A stretch of 59,997 nt of DNA from Rhizobium sp. ASV20 (lineage in GTDB: Bacteria > Pseudomonadota > Alphaproteobacteria > Rhizobiales > Rhizobiaceae), in contig NZ_JAELTU010000027.1 of the NCBI RefSeq assembly GCF_016429015.1, positions 1-59,997 of the forward strand. Direction: 5' to 3'. The translations under genes were made by a program, and so were the position numbers. The notes beneath the pieces were generated by a model. It was not told where the DNA came from. It saw only the letters and a program-made list of their open reading frames with translations, and searched no databases. Of the stretch, positions 1-9,134 are shown piece by piece. Every line of letters starts with the position of its first letter. The stretch's first letter is position 1.

Positions 1-1606
1 CGAGGTGGTAAGCCGCATTCGGATACCGATCCCACAGCCAGGAAGGTTGCGGGCGGAAGGAAATCCGTTTGTTGGCCGTATCGATGGCGATATTGGCCAC
101 TGCTTCGTAGTCGCGTTCGCCAAGGACGATGTGGCCGAAGATGAGGAAGCGGCAGGCGTCGCCTTCGACGGTGACACTCCACTGCATGGCCGGATCATCG
201 CCGGAGGCGATTGCCGACACCGATATGGTGCGGCCGGGCAGCCGATAGGTCCAGCTCGCATCGCTGAGGCCCATTTCGAAAGCGGAGGGCACGCCGAGCA
301 GACGCCAGCCTTCACCAAGATCGACGAGAATGCGCAGGCCGCTCGCCCGCGTCAGATTGTAGGGATCGCGCGAGACCGAGAAGAGCTTGTGGAAGGAGGT
401 GTTGCCGATGGTCAATTGCGCGGCGAAAATGCCTTGCATCCAGCAGGTCGCCGCCAGGGTCTTGTCATCGAGGAGCATGTTTTGTCCGCTGCGGATGATG
501 GATCCGTGGCGGCGAGCAACGAGATGTTCCTTGTCTGAGAGTACGACATGTCGGTTGTGCGCACCGTCGGGCACAAAGAAGGAAACGAGCCTTCCCTCCA
601 CGTGCTCCTCAAGCATACGCTTGGGGTAAAGCGCATCGATCTCGGACTGATCGAGGCTCGCGCTGACGGCAAGAGGCGCGTCCTGGACGAGGCTGCGGGC
701 AGGTTGGGTGGCAGCGATCGTGTCCTTGGTCAATGTGCCATGCAATGTCGCGAGGTTGTCGAGGCGGGCAAGATCGGCATCGCTCGAGGCCGCAGGATGA
801 TCGGCGACGAACACGCCAAAGAAGGTTGTCGTTGTGGTTGCGGTCGGGGCGAGCGTCAGCGGCTTCGACTGGATCGCCGGGCAGGCAACCTCGTGCTGCC
901 TGCGGATGCTCGGCAAGCTGGTGCCGAAGTCCGGCACCATGACGCCGTCATTGTCCTTCGACGGCACGAGGAGCTGGATTGCATCGGTCGCGTAGGCTGC
1001 GGCTCCTTCCAGGCAACCTTGCGCCAGCCATGGATTGCGTCCACCGCCTTGCTTGAGGTTCTGCCTGTTCATGATGACAGGTCCGAAGGCGGCATGGCCC
1101 GCGATATGGTGGTCGATATATTGCGAGGCATAGGCCTCGCTGTTCATCAGGAAGCCACGGTCACCAAGGCCGACATCCTGAAGAAGAACAAGATCGGCCT
1201 CGAGCGCCGCGCCAGTCGAATTTTCCAGCGATACCTGCCAGAACCATGCTGTTTCATTCGGATGCAGCCGAAGGCTGACCGTGTGCCTGATGCCTGCTGT
1301 CTCGCCGCTCCAGCAAAAACCGCTTTCGGCGTGACCGAAACGCACCGCAGCCTTCGGTCCGACGATTTCAGTCGTCTTTGGCTTGGCACCGCCAACGCGC
1401 AGATAAAGCCTGCCTATTCCGCCATAAACAGGCGAGCCAAGCACCTGATTGATCATGACCCCGCCCTGCTGATCGGCGAAATCCACTGAGAATAGTGTAC
1501 CGTTCGGCAGAGCCGATGCCGAAAGACCGGCGCTGTTTCCAAGTGTGAGAAGGCCGAGTTCTTCGCGACGGGGCGTTTGAAAGCTGCGATTGGCGTCGGA
1601 GGACAT
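1..1606 (-). CDS. Cellobiose-phosphorylase-like (GH94/COG3459-type) protein, 3' part outside window
   Basis: The frame starts at ATG 1604-1606 and stays open to the left edge, giving about 535 N-terminal residues. An in-frame TGA lies a few codons upstream, so no earlier start fits. The visible part is beta-sandwich-like, with features such as VMVPDFGTSLPSIRRQ and SWLWDRYPN near the edge, and resembles the N-terminal half of cellobiose phosphorylases and of the phosphorylase part of cyclic glucan synthase. The catalytic (alpha/alpha)6 barrel would lie beyond the window, so activity cannot be judged. It follows the beta-mannosidase gene on the same strand after a 175-bp gap, which suggests joint use of beta-linked oligosaccharides. 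The family call rests on overall resemblance and is moderate. Confidence 0.6.
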   Translation of the reverse strand, partial: MSSDANRSFQTPRREELGLLTLGNSAGLSASALPNGTLFSVDFADQQGGVMINQVLGSPVYGGIGRLYLRVGGAKPKTTEIVGPKAAVRFGHAESGFCWSGETAGIRHTVSLRLHPNETAWFWQVSLENSTGAALEADLVLLQDVGLGDRGFLMNSEAYASQYIDHHIAGHAAFGPVIMNRQNLKQGGGRNPWLAQGCLEGAAAYATDAIQLLVPSKDNDGVMVPDFGTSLPSIRRQHEVACPAIQSKPLTLAPTATTTTTFFGVFVADHPAASSDADLARLDNLATLHGTLTKDTIAATQPARSLVQDAPLAVSASLDQSEIDALYPKRMLEEHVEGRLVSFFVPDGAHNRHVVLSDKEHLVARRHGSIIRSGQNMLLDDKTLAATCWMQGIFAAQLTIGNTSFHKLFSVSRDPYNLTRASGLRILVDLGEGWRLLGVPSAFEMGLSDASWTYRLPGRTISVSAIASGDDPAMQWSVTVEGDACRFLIFGHIVLGERDYEAVANIAIDTANKRISFRPQPSWLWDRYPNAAYHL

Positions 1607-1781
1607 AAGCGGTGTCTCGCTGATTCATGGATCGGATAGGGTGCACTAGATCACAAGGCGACGCTCGTTCATAGAAGCCAATTCGCCCGTCATCCGCGCA
1701 ATGTTTCGTGACGGTCTGGACGCGATTTCCGCCCAGATCCGGCGCGAGGCGCCGGAAGTTTCAGGAAGAGCCGGACAAAGC

Positions 1782-4250
1782 TCAATGATGCGAAGGCTCT
1801 GCAACCTGGTTGGCCGTGCGAAGGACGGTCGACAGGTCGGCATCGTCGAACGCACCTATGGAAACGCCCTTCACTCTGAACGTCCTGCTTTCGCCGGGCG
1901 CGAGGGTGACGAGCATGTCGTCCACCTCGGCATTTGGGCTGATGCGATCGACGAAGAGGCAGAGGTCGCGCAGCAGCGACTGCGCGGTGACGGTCACCGC
2001 TATCCCATCCGGCGTTTCTGCGCTCTCGATGTCGAAGCGCGGCTGCGGATATCGCAGCTTCATATCCTTTTCGAAAAACCACCAGGCCTCGGCATCGCCG
2101 AGGCGGGCGCGCAGATATTCCCGGCTGGGGTCGCCGGGCGTCGCAACATCGGCTGGGATCTCGATTTCGGCATTCTCGAAACGATCGCACAGGACGCGCC
2201 AGACGTGGTGACGGGCAAGCAGCGTGCCGTTGAAATCGAAGCGTTCGACGGTGAAGGGAACGCGCCAGAACAGGGTTGCATCGTTGACGGCAACCGCAGA
2301 CAGACCGTCGCCGCGCGGCTGGATGGTGAGGAGGTGCGGCGCATAGCTGTGCTTCAAGGCGTACCAGAGCGGCTTCTTCCGGCCGGCGCCGTCGACGGCA
2401 GCCCAGGAGGTGACGGGCCAGCAATCGTTGAGTTGCCAGACGATAGTGCCCATGCAGGTTGGCCGGTGCGAACGCATATGGTCGATGCCGTAGCTGATCG
2501 CGCGCGCCTGGTTCAGCTGCGTGACGAAAAGCCAGTCGTCGAATGTTTGTGGATGCGGGAACCAGCCCTCCAGTCCCATCAAAAGCTTGTCGTTGCCGCT
2601 TGTCGCCTTCTGATGATGCAACACACCCGGCGAGGCCGAGGCACGATCCTTCTCGCGCACGGATTGAGCAAGCGTTGCAAAGGTCGGGGGCGCCTGCCAG
2701 CCGAATTCGGAGCAGAAGCGCGGGATGTAGTTCCGGTAGGTCTCATAGCCCACTTCGTTCCAGACATCCCAGATATGCCGGCAGCCATGTTCGTCGGCAT
2801 TCGGCGCAATCTCCATGGAGCCTGAATAGGGGCTTCCCGCCCAGTAGGGCCGTGTCGGATCGATCTCCGCGACCAGTTTCGGCAGGAGATCGAGATAATA
2901 GCCCGCGCCCCAGGGGCGATTGCCAAGCACGTCCTGCCAACCCCAGTCGAAATAGCCCCAGATATTCTCGTTATTGCCGTTCCAGATGACCAATGAGGCA
3001 TAGGGCATGAGCCTGGTGATCGCCTCGCGCGCCTCTGCCTCGACCTCACTGTACACCGGTTCCTCTTCCGGATAGGTCGCGCAGGCAAACAGGAAATCCT
3101 GCCAGACCATGATGCCGGCAGCATCGCATTCCTCGTAGAATGTATCGGTCTCGTAGATGCCGCCGCCCCAGACGCGCAGCATGTTCATGTTGGCATCGCG
3201 GGCCTGGGCGATCCGTTCGCGGTAGCGCTCGCGGGTCACGCGTGGCAGGAAGCAATCGTCCGGGATCCAGTTCGCGCCGCGAGCAAACACAGGCACGTCG
3301 TTGACAACGAGTGTGAAGGCCGAGCCGATCTCATCCGGCGACGTATCGAGCCGCACCGAACGGAACCCGACCCGACGCGTCCAGCCGTCGAGGGTTGTCG
3401 AATCCGATCCGACCAACTGCAGCTCAAGATCGTAGAGCGGCTGTCCGCCCATTCCATACGGCCACCAGACCTGCGGATTGTCGATGCGGCACTCGATCAG
3501 AGCGTGGGTTTCGCCTTGCGCAACCCGAACCTCCGAACGCTTGCCAGCCACCGACAAGACGAGGGCGACGCTGTCGGTGCCTGTTTCCGCCCATTCGATC
3601 TCGACATGCAGACGCGCAACGCCCTGGCTGCCCTGCAGCGTGATTTCGGGGCGGATGGCACCGAGACGCGCCTTCGACCAGCTTTCGATGACGATCGGTT
3701 TCCACATGCCTGAGGTAACGACGGTCGGACCCCAGTCCCAGCCGAAATTACAGGCCATTTTGCGGATGAGATTGCTCGGGCCAGGATAATTTTGCGGGAT
3801 GTCGGCGGCGCTGCCGAGCTGTTTGCGAACCTCTTCTCCGTGCTCGTAGGCTGACTGAAAATCAACGATGAGTTCGTTGCGTCCGCTCTTGAGGTTGTCG
3901 CCGATGTCGAAGCGGTAGCTGCGATGCATGTTCCGGGTTTCGCCGAGGAGCGTGCCGTTCAGCTCCAGGCGTGCCGCCGTATCAAGACCAAGGCATGAGA
4001 GATCGATGCGTTCGGCATTGTCGCCGTCCCAGTCGAAGGCGAGGCGGTAGCGCCATGCCGAGCGGCCAATCCAATCCTGCGATATCTCGTTGACGTCGAG
4101 ATAAGGGTCGGTAATCAACTGAGCCGTCATGAGGTCGAGATGCACGTTGCCAGGAACTGCCGCCGGTATCGTATTGGGCAGTGACGGTGCGGTGGAGGGT
4201 GCACGAAGGCGCGAGATGGTCCAGCCGGTGTCGAGCGTCTGTCTTTTCAT
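1782..4250 (-). CDS. Beta-mannosidase, glycoside hydrolase family 2
   Basis: The 822-residue protein has the length and domain order of GH2 beta-mannosidases: an N-terminal jelly roll (PNTIPAAVPGNVHLDL, then WRYRLAFDWDG), Ig-like domains and a TIM barrel. The acid/base glutamate is E428 in WNGNNENIW and the nucleophile is E515 in CSEFGWQ; both are present. It would release terminal beta-D-mannose from manno-oligosaccharides. There is no signal peptide, so it probably acts in the cytoplasm on imported oligosaccharides. The start chosen is ATG 4248-4250 (MKRQTLDTGW). The frame continues upstream to 4424, but those 58 codons look unlike the family. The downstream neighbour is the phosphorylase-like gene. 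Confidence 0.88.
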   Translation of the reverse strand: MKRQTLDTGWTISRLRAPSTAPSLPNTIPAAVPGNVHLDLMTAQLITDPYLDVNEISQDWIGRSAWRYRLAFDWDGDNAERIDLSCLGLDTAARLELNGTLLGETRNMHRSYRFDIGDNLKSGRNELIVDFQSAYEHGEEVRKQLGSAADIPQNYPGPSNLIRKMACNFGWDWGPTVVTSGMWKPIVIESWSKARLGAIRPEITLQGSQGVARLHVEIEWAETGTDSVALVLSVAGKRSEVRVAQGETHALIECRIDNPQVWWPYGMGGQPLYDLELQLVGSDSTTLDGWTRRVGFRSVRLDTSPDEIGSAFTLVVNDVPVFARGANWIPDDCFLPRVTRERYRERIAQARDANMNMLRVWGGGIYETDTFYEECDAAGIMVWQDFLFACATYPEEEPVYSEVEAEAREAITRLMPYASLVIWNGNNENIWGYFDWGWQDVLGNRPWGAGYYLDLLPKLVAEIDPTRPYWAGSPYSGSMEIAPNADEHGCRHIWDVWNEVGYETYRNYIPRFCSEFGWQAPPTFATLAQSVREKDRASASPGVLHHQKATSGNDKLLMGLEGWFPHPQTFDDWLFVTQLNQARAISYGIDHMRSHRPTCMGTIVWQLNDCWPVTSWAAVDGAGRKKPLWYALKHSYAPHLLTIQPRGDGLSAVAVNDATLFWRVPFTVERFDFNGTLLARHHVWRVLCDRFENAEIEIPADVATPGDPSREYLRARLGDAEAWWFFEKDMKLRYPQPRFDIESAETPDGIAVTVTAQSLLRDLCLFVDRISPNAEVDDMLVTLAPGESRTFRVKGVSIGAFDDADLSTVLRTANQVAEPSHH

Positions 4251-4708
4251 GTCATGTGTCCGTGATGAAATTGATGTCTCAAACAGCCTTTGGCGCAATG
4301 AAATCCATGCCGGCTCGTAGATCGCGCTGGTGCATCCGCCGCAATATCGCGTTGCCCAGCCGACGATCGATCGCTGAGCGTTTCTCCTCGATGTCAGCGA
4401 TGCCAGGCACCATCTGTCCTCCACTGCCTGAAGACATATTGTCGCTCGACAAAAGCTGTCAAGCCAACCGGCCGGCGATATCGGCGCGAAAGGTCGCAGT
4501 GCTCCTGGTATTTTTTGGCAGGTGCAGAAGGCGGCGCACGGCGCTCACCCCTTGCCTGCGTGCAGGCATGGCCATCGCATTGACAGTGACGTCACGCCTT
4601 CCGAAAAATAAAAATGATCTGCCCTGTCGGAAAGTTGCTCATGCCAGCGTCCTTGGGTTAGCCCATCTCAAGGGGCGATAATCAAATCCCGTTCGCAAGG
4701 AGACGAAC
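4251..4708. other. Intergenic region between beta-mannosidase and VOC genes
   Basis: This 458-bp divergent spacer holds the minus-strand promoter described above. On the other side TTGACA (4580-4585) abuts a perfect 10-bp palindrome, GTGACGTCAC (4586-4595), and an A-rich stretch before the VOC gene. That could be a promoter/operator for the latter, but its -10 is poor. Open frames across it show no family resemblance and were not called. Confidence 0.4.
4434..4462 (-). promoter_or_regulatory. Putative sigma-70 promoter of the beta-mannosidase gene
   Basis: On the minus strand TTGACA (4457-4462) is followed after 17 bases by ATATGT, or after 16 by AATATG. A transcript would begin near 4425 and carry a leader of about 175 nt before ATG 4250. 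Found by eye only. Confidence 0.4.
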
Positions 4709-5140
4709 ATGACTGATGCAGCAGACCAGAAGCAATCTTCTCAGCCACGCGCGCCGGTGCGCGGCGGCTTGGTGCCGTATCTGACGGTTGATGGAGCGGT
4801 CAAGGCGGCCGAATTCTACAAGCGTGCCTTTGCTGCCGAAGAAGCTTTCATGTTCCCGGTCGACGAAAAGGGCCGGACGATGCATATCCATCTCTACATC
4901 AACGGCAGCTCGGTCATGCTGGGCGATGCCTATCCCGAATATGGGCACGCGCTGGAGAAGCCGCAGTCCTTCGTCATGCAGCTGGTGGTCGAAGACTTCG
5001 ATGCGTGGTGGAAGCGCGCCGTCGATGCGGGGCTGGAGGTCGTTGTCGAGCCGCAAGTGATGTTCTGGGGCGACCGCTGGGGTCAGATGCGCGATGCCTT
5101 CGGTGTCGTCTGGGCCGTGAACGCGCCTGTCAACGAATGA
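4709..5140 (+). CDS. VOC (glyoxalase/bleomycin resistance) family protein, PhnB-like
   Basis: A 143-residue single-module protein with the PhnB/YdcJ-like VOC pattern: VPYLTVDGAVKAAEFYKRAF near residue 22, IHLYINGSSVMLGDAYPEYG in the middle, and GDRWGQMRDAFGVVWAVN at the C-terminus. VOC proteins bind metal or small molecules, and no substrate can be named here. The first 18 residues are polar and outside the fold. AAGGAGACGAAC gives a good ribosome site for ATG 4709. It stands alone between divergent and convergent neighbours. Confidence 0.82.
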   Translation: MTDAADQKQSSQPRAPVRGGLVPYLTVDGAVKAAEFYKRAFAAEEAFMFPVDEKGRTMHIHLYINGSSVMLGDAYPEYGHALEKPQSFVMQLVVEDFDAWWKRAVDAGLEVVVEPQVMFWGDRWGQMRDAFGVVWAVNAPVNE

Positions 5141-5203
5141 TGTGGGAATGCCCTCGGTGCAGGCTTGTACCGAGGGCATGTTCCGGCTGCTGTTTCGCGA
5201 TTT

Positions 5204-6034
5204 CTATTCTGCGAGCAGGGTCCGCATCAGCGGATGATCGGCGTCCAAGAGACCGTCCAATATCGAATAATGGTGTTTGTCCGGCTCGACCACCGTTGCC
5301 GTTGCAGCGCCGAGACCCGTCCAGATGTTGGCCAGCAGCGCATTTTGCCGGACAAACTCGGCGCGTTCGGCGCCGCCGACCCAGCAGGTCAGGCGAATGG
5401 TGTCGACCGGCTCCAGCAAGGTCGGGCTTTCGGCCCTTGCTTCGACGTCATCGATGCGAAGCTCTTCATTCATCTTGCGCCTCATGATCGGGCGCAGATC
5501 GTGAACGCCCGAAATGGCCAGCACATGACGAATGCGTTTGATGACTGCTTCGCCGAGCGGTGATGTCGTCGTCATCATGCGGGCAACGAGCTGGCCGCCG
5601 GCCGAATGTCCCGTCAGAATGATGGGGCCGTCGACCATTTCGGCGGCAGCTGTAATCGCCGCTGCAATCTCCTTGCCGATCCCGCCGATCCGGTTTTCCG
5701 GGCATAGCGTGTAGGATGGGATTGCGACGGCATAGCCTGCGGCGACCGAACCTGCCGCCAGATGCGACCAGTAGCTCTTGTCCAGCTGCAGCCAGTAGCC
5801 GCCATGAACGAAGACCACGAGGCCCTTCGGCTGGCCTTCCGGCAGAAAGAGGTCGAAGCGATTGCGCGCAGTCGGACCATAGGCGATGTCGAGTTTTATC
5901 CGTCCGGCAGCTGTCAGGCTGTCGCGGAAGGATTGAGCCGGCTCAACCCAGGCGTCCGGCCATTGGTCGCCGTCAACGATATAATCGCTATTGGTATAGG
6001 CACTCTCCCAATCGGTGAGTTTGAAATAGCTCAT
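5204..6034 (-). CDS. Alpha/beta hydrolase, probable kynurenine formamidase (arylformamidase)
   Basis: A 276-residue alpha/beta hydrolase. VFVHGGYWLQLDKSYWSHL has the HGGxW oxyanion motif of animal/yeast-type kynurenine formamidases. The nucleophile elbow is GHSAGGQ, and a late DKHHYSIL supplies the probable catalytic His. Such enzymes turn N-formyl-L-kynurenine into L-kynurenine and formate. The HGGxW motif alone also fits other carboxylesterases. The assignment gains weight because kynureninase lies 34 bp upstream in the same operon. GGAGGAG precedes ATG 6032-6034. It is the last gene of the operon starting at 10121. Confidence 0.72.
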   Translation of the reverse strand: MSYFKLTDWESAYTNSDYIVDGDQWPDAWVEPAQSFRDSLTAAGRIKLDIAYGPTARNRFDLFLPEGQPKGLVVFVHGGYWLQLDKSYWSHLAAGSVAAGYAVAIPSYTLCPENRIGGIGKEIAAAITAAAEMVDGPIILTGHSAGGQLVARMMTTTSPLGEAVIKRIRHVLAISGVHDLRPIMRRKMNEELRIDDVEARAESPTLLEPVDTIRLTCWVGGAERAEFVRQNALLANIWTGLGAATATVVEPDKHHYSILDGLLDADHPLMRTLLAE

Positions 6035-6068
6035 TGACAGCTCCTCCGGCAGGCGACGGTAAAACGGT

Positions 6069-7316
6069 TCAGGTCACGGCCGAGCGGACGGCAAATCGTT
6101 GATCGCGCCAGGAGCCGCTGCTCAGAATTTCCTCCAGCACCGACGCTGCAAGCCATACGTCGCGATAGCTGACGTAAAGTGGTGTAAATCCGAAGCGCAG
6201 CGTCGAAGGCGCGCGGAAATCGCCGATAACGCCGCGCTCGATCAGCGCCTGCATGATCTCATAGCCATTGCTGTGAGTGAAAGAGACCTGACTGCCGCGT
6301 TGCTCGCCGTTCCGTGTGGTATCGAGCACGACACCATACTGGCCGCACTTTGCCTCGACGAGTTGGATGAAGAGATCGCTGAGGGCGATGCTTTTCTGAC
6401 GCAGTGCGTTCATATCCACTTCGTCCCAGATGGAAAGAGCACCCTTCAGCGCCCTCAGGGACAGAATGGGTTGCGTGCCACACAGGAAGCGCCTGATGCC
6501 AGCATCGCCGTCAAAGCCGCGCTCGAAGGCAAACGGACGGGCATGACCCCACCAGCCGCTGAGCGGTTGGACGATCGATTGCTGGTGGCGGTGGGCCGCA
6601 TAGATGAAGGCCGGTGCGCCGGGGCCGCCGTTCAGATACTTATAGGAGCAGCCGACGGCGAAATCGGCGTTTGCGCCGTCGAGGTCGACCGGGAGAGCAC
6701 CGGCGCTATGGCAGAGATCCCAGATGACCAGCGCGCCCGATGCCTGGATGCGCTTGGTCAGCGCCGCCATATCGCGCAGCTCGCCGGTCTTGTAGTTGAC
6801 GTGATTGACGAGCACGACGGCGACGCTGTCGTCGATCAGTTCTTCTATGGTCTCGGCATCGCGGCCCTCGAGACGAAGCGTGGCGCCTGGGCGGGTCGAG
6901 ATAACACCCTCTGCCATGTAGAGATCGGTCGGGAAACTATCGCCTTCGGCAACTATGACGTTGCGGTCCGGCCGCATGGCCAACGCCGCGTGCAGGGTCT
7001 TGTAGATGTTGATCGATGTGGAATCGGTCACGATGGTCTGACCTGCCGCGGCGCCGATCAACCGGCCTATGCGGTCGCCGAGCTCGATGGGCAGATGAAA
7101 CCAGCCGGCACTGTTCCAGCTGCGGATCAGGCCGTTGCCCCATTCTTCCATCGCAGCCTGGCGCAGCTCGGCAAAGACTTCGTGCGATGCCGCACCAAGC
7201 GAGTTGCCGTCGAGGTAAATGACGCCCGAAGGCAGGGCAAAACGGCTGCGGAATGCGCGTAGTGGATCGGTCTCGTCCATAGCCTCGATGGCTGCGAGAT
7301 CGGGAAGGCTGTCCAT
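6069..7316 (-). CDS. kynU: Kynureninase
   Basis: A 415-residue PLP enzyme of fold type I that converts L-kynurenine to anthranilate and L-alanine. Family features are the N-terminal YLDGNSLG, the PLP-contacting VIWDLCHSAGALPVDL, and the Schiff-base lysine K226 in GCSYKYLNGGPGAP. Length is usual. Start ATG 7314-7316 (MDSLPDL) is preceded by AGAGG; a longer frame to 7370 overlaps the permease gene. No tryptophan 2,3-dioxygenase gene is in the window, so the pathway here begins at (N-formyl)kynurenine unless kynA lies elsewhere. Confidence 0.9.
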   Translation of the reverse strand: MDSLPDLAAIEAMDETDPLRAFRSRFALPSGVIYLDGNSLGAASHEVFAELRQAAMEEWGNGLIRSWNSAGWFHLPIELGDRIGRLIGAAAGQTIVTDSTSINIYKTLHAALAMRPDRNVIVAEGDSFPTDLYMAEGVISTRPGATLRLEGRDAETIEELIDDSVAVVLVNHVNYKTGELRDMAALTKRIQASGALVIWDLCHSAGALPVDLDGANADFAVGCSYKYLNGGPGAPAFIYAAHRHQQSIVQPLSGWWGHARPFAFERGFDGDAGIRRFLCGTQPILSLRALKGALSIWDEVDMNALRQKSIALSDLFIQLVEAKCGQYGVVLDTTRNGEQRGSQVSFTHSNGYEIMQALIERGVIGDFRAPSTLRFGFTPLYVSYRDVWLAASVLEEILSSGSWRDQRFAVRSAVT

Positions 7317-7335
7317 GATACTATGGCCTCTTGAT

Positions 7336-8262
7336 TTATTCGCGAATGGTTTCCCGGGTAGCTGCCCCACCGCGACTGCGGCGGATGCTGGGTAGCGCCA
7401 GCATGATGAGCACGAACAGGCCGGTTGCGAGCTTCAAATTCGGTGGCGGCATGCCCGCAGCAAGGCAGAGCGACACGAGCTGATAGTAGATGATCGCTCC
7501 GACGAACGGGGCGAGCAGCTGGCGCAGCACGGTCTGCTTGCCAGTGAAGGCCTCGCCGATCATGAGGGCCGCAAGGCCGTTGATTAGGATGCCGATACCC
7601 ATGTTGACGTCGGCAAAGCCTTGCGACTGCACCATCAATGCACCGCTGGCGGCGGAGAATGCGCTGGCGATGCCGACGCCGCCGATCGTGGCTGCCCACA
7701 CATTGATGCCCTGCGCCTCTGCCATATCGGGGTTGGAGCCGACGGCACGCATCGCCGTGCCCTTTTCCGTCTTGAAGTAGAGATTGAGCCCAATGAGCAC
7801 GATGATGGCGAGCAGGCCGGCAATGACGATCTTGCTGACCGGGAAACCGGGCTCGGTGAACGGAACGACGTCGAAGACGGTTGGCGCACCGAAGACCGAG
7901 AGGTTCGACTTGCCCATGATGCCGAGATTGACGCTGTAAAGCATGGTCGACATCAGGATGCCGGCGAGCAGCGTATGAATGCGGAAGCGTAGGTGAATGA
8001 AGGCGGTGCAGCAGCCGGCGGCAAGGCCGACGACGAAGGCAACGGCGATCGCAAGCGGCGGCGTGACACCGGCGGCAAGCAGTATGCCGCAGACGCAGCC
8101 GCCGAGCGGAAAGGCGCCTTCGCTGGTCAGGTCCGGAAAGCTGAGCATCCGGAAGGGAATCATGATCCCGAGGACGACGAAGCTCAGAATAAAACTCTGG
8201 GCCAGCGTGACCGGGATGAGCGAGACGAAGCTCGATGCGGTTGTCTGAATGAAATCCATCAT
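7336..8262 (-). CDS. ABC transporter permease, TrpY-like (branched-chain type fold)
   Basis: A 308-residue integral membrane protein with 8-9 hydrophobic segments, of the BPD_transp_2 type found in importers with COG2984 binding proteins. Recognisable stretches are FPDLTSEGAFPLGG near residue 42 and AMRAVGSNPDMAEAQGINV in the cytoplasmic loop that contacts the ATPase. It sits 4 bp after the ATPase gene and 19 bp before kynU. The same three-gene architecture (trpXYZ) is the predicted tryptophan importer of Firmicutes, which is family knowledge. Transport of tryptophan or kynurenine here is inferred from context. Confidence 0.82.
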   Translation of the reverse strand: MMDFIQTTASSFVSLIPVTLAQSFILSFVVLGIMIPFRMLSFPDLTSEGAFPLGGCVCGILLAAGVTPPLAIAVAFVVGLAAGCCTAFIHLRFRIHTLLAGILMSTMLYSVNLGIMGKSNLSVFGAPTVFDVVPFTEPGFPVSKIVIAGLLAIIVLIGLNLYFKTEKGTAMRAVGSNPDMAEAQGINVWAATIGGVGIASAFSAASGALMVQSQGFADVNMGIGILINGLAALMIGEAFTGKQTVLRQLLAPFVGAIIYYQLVSLCLAAGMPPPNLKLATGLFVLIMLALPSIRRSRGGAATRETIRE

Positions 8263-8266
8263 GATA

Positions 8267-9046
8267 TCAGCTCACCAGCAGCATGCGGTCGGTCTTGACT
8301 GCGAAGTGACCGATCAGTTCGGGCACGGTGATGCGCCGCTTTCCTTCCCCGGTAATTTCCAGATGTACGCGCCCGGCGTCGAGCATGATGATGCTATCGC
8401 CAAAATCGACGGCGTGCTGCATGTTATGTGTCACCATTAGTGTCGTCAGCTTGAGTGCCTCGACGGTACGAACGGTTGCCTGCATCACGATGTCTGCGGT
8501 GCGTGGATCAAGCGCTGCCGTATGCTCGTCAAGCAGCAACACGTCAGGCGAACCGCCGACCGCCATGATCAGCGACAGCGACTGGCGTTGGCCGCCCGAA
8601 AGAAGCTCGACCTTGGTGTCGATGCGGTTTTCCAGGCCAAGGCCGAGAACGGCGAGCCGTTCTTTATAGGCGGCGAGGCGCGCTGCGTTCAGGCCCGGGC
8701 GAAATCCTCGGCTCTTGCCGCGTAGTTCCGCCAGAAGCATGTTCTCGCCGACCGTCATGCTGGCGGCGGTTCCTTTCATCGGATCCTGGAACACGCGGGC
8801 AAGACGTGCGGCACGCTTGTGCACCGGCATGTTGGTGACGTCGTTGCCACTGATAAGAACCTGACCGGAATCGAGACTGAGAGCGCCGGAGATCGCGTTG
8901 AGCATGCTGCTCTTGCCCGCGCCATTCGAGCCGATGACGACACCGAATTCGCCTGTTTTGAGGGAGAGCGTCAAGCCATTGAGCGCGACCTTTTCGTCGG
9001 GCTGGCCTTTGTAGAAAACCTTGCGCGCGGATTTTATATCCAGCAT
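8267..9046 (-). CDS. ABC transporter ATP-binding protein, TrpZ-like
   Basis: A 259-residue single ABC domain: Walker A GSNGAGKSS near residue 39, signature LSGGQRQ, Walker B LLLDEHTAALD, and the switch histidine in MVTHNM. It would power the permease encoded 4 bp downstream. A hairpin (9078-9102) lies between it and the binding-protein gene. Confidence 0.85.
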   Translation of the reverse strand: MLDIKSARKVFYKGQPDEKVALNGLTLSLKTGEFGVVIGSNGAGKSSMLNAISGALSLDSGQVLISGNDVTNMPVHKRAARLARVFQDPMKGTAASMTVGENMLLAELRGKSRGFRPGLNAARLAAYKERLAVLGLGLENRIDTKVELLSGGQRQSLSLIMAVGGSPDVLLLDEHTAALDPRTADIVMQATVRTVEALKLTTLMVTHNMQHAVDFGDSIIMLDAGRVHLEITGEGKRRITVPELIGHFAVKTDRMLLVS

Positions 9047-9077
9047 CCGTGCCTCCCCTGCAGTGTAGGGTTATGAA

Positions 9078-9102
9078 ATGGCGGCGCCTTTGACGCCGCC
9101 AT
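9078..9102 (-). terminator. Intercistronic hairpin after the binding-protein gene
   Basis: Perfect 9-bp inverted repeat, ATGGCGGCG and CGCCGCCAT, with a 7-nt loop and no T-run. It lies between the stop of the binding protein and the ATPase. It is more likely an mRNA-stabilising or partially terminating stem than a full terminator. Confidence 0.6.
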
Positions 9103-9134
9103 GGATCGGATTGATCCCTCGAAAATGCCGCCTA

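Noticed and set aside
4251..4424. N-terminal extension of the beta-mannosidase by 58 codons
   Set aside because: The extra residues are unlike GH2 N-termini, no ribosome site precedes them, and a promoter-like sequence sits immediately upstream, leaving only a few nucleotides of leader.
4181..4681. A 166-codon plus-strand frame before the VOC gene
   Set aside because: It overlaps the beta-mannosidase start and its promoter, has no ribosome site and shows biased composition typical of chance frames in GC-rich DNA.
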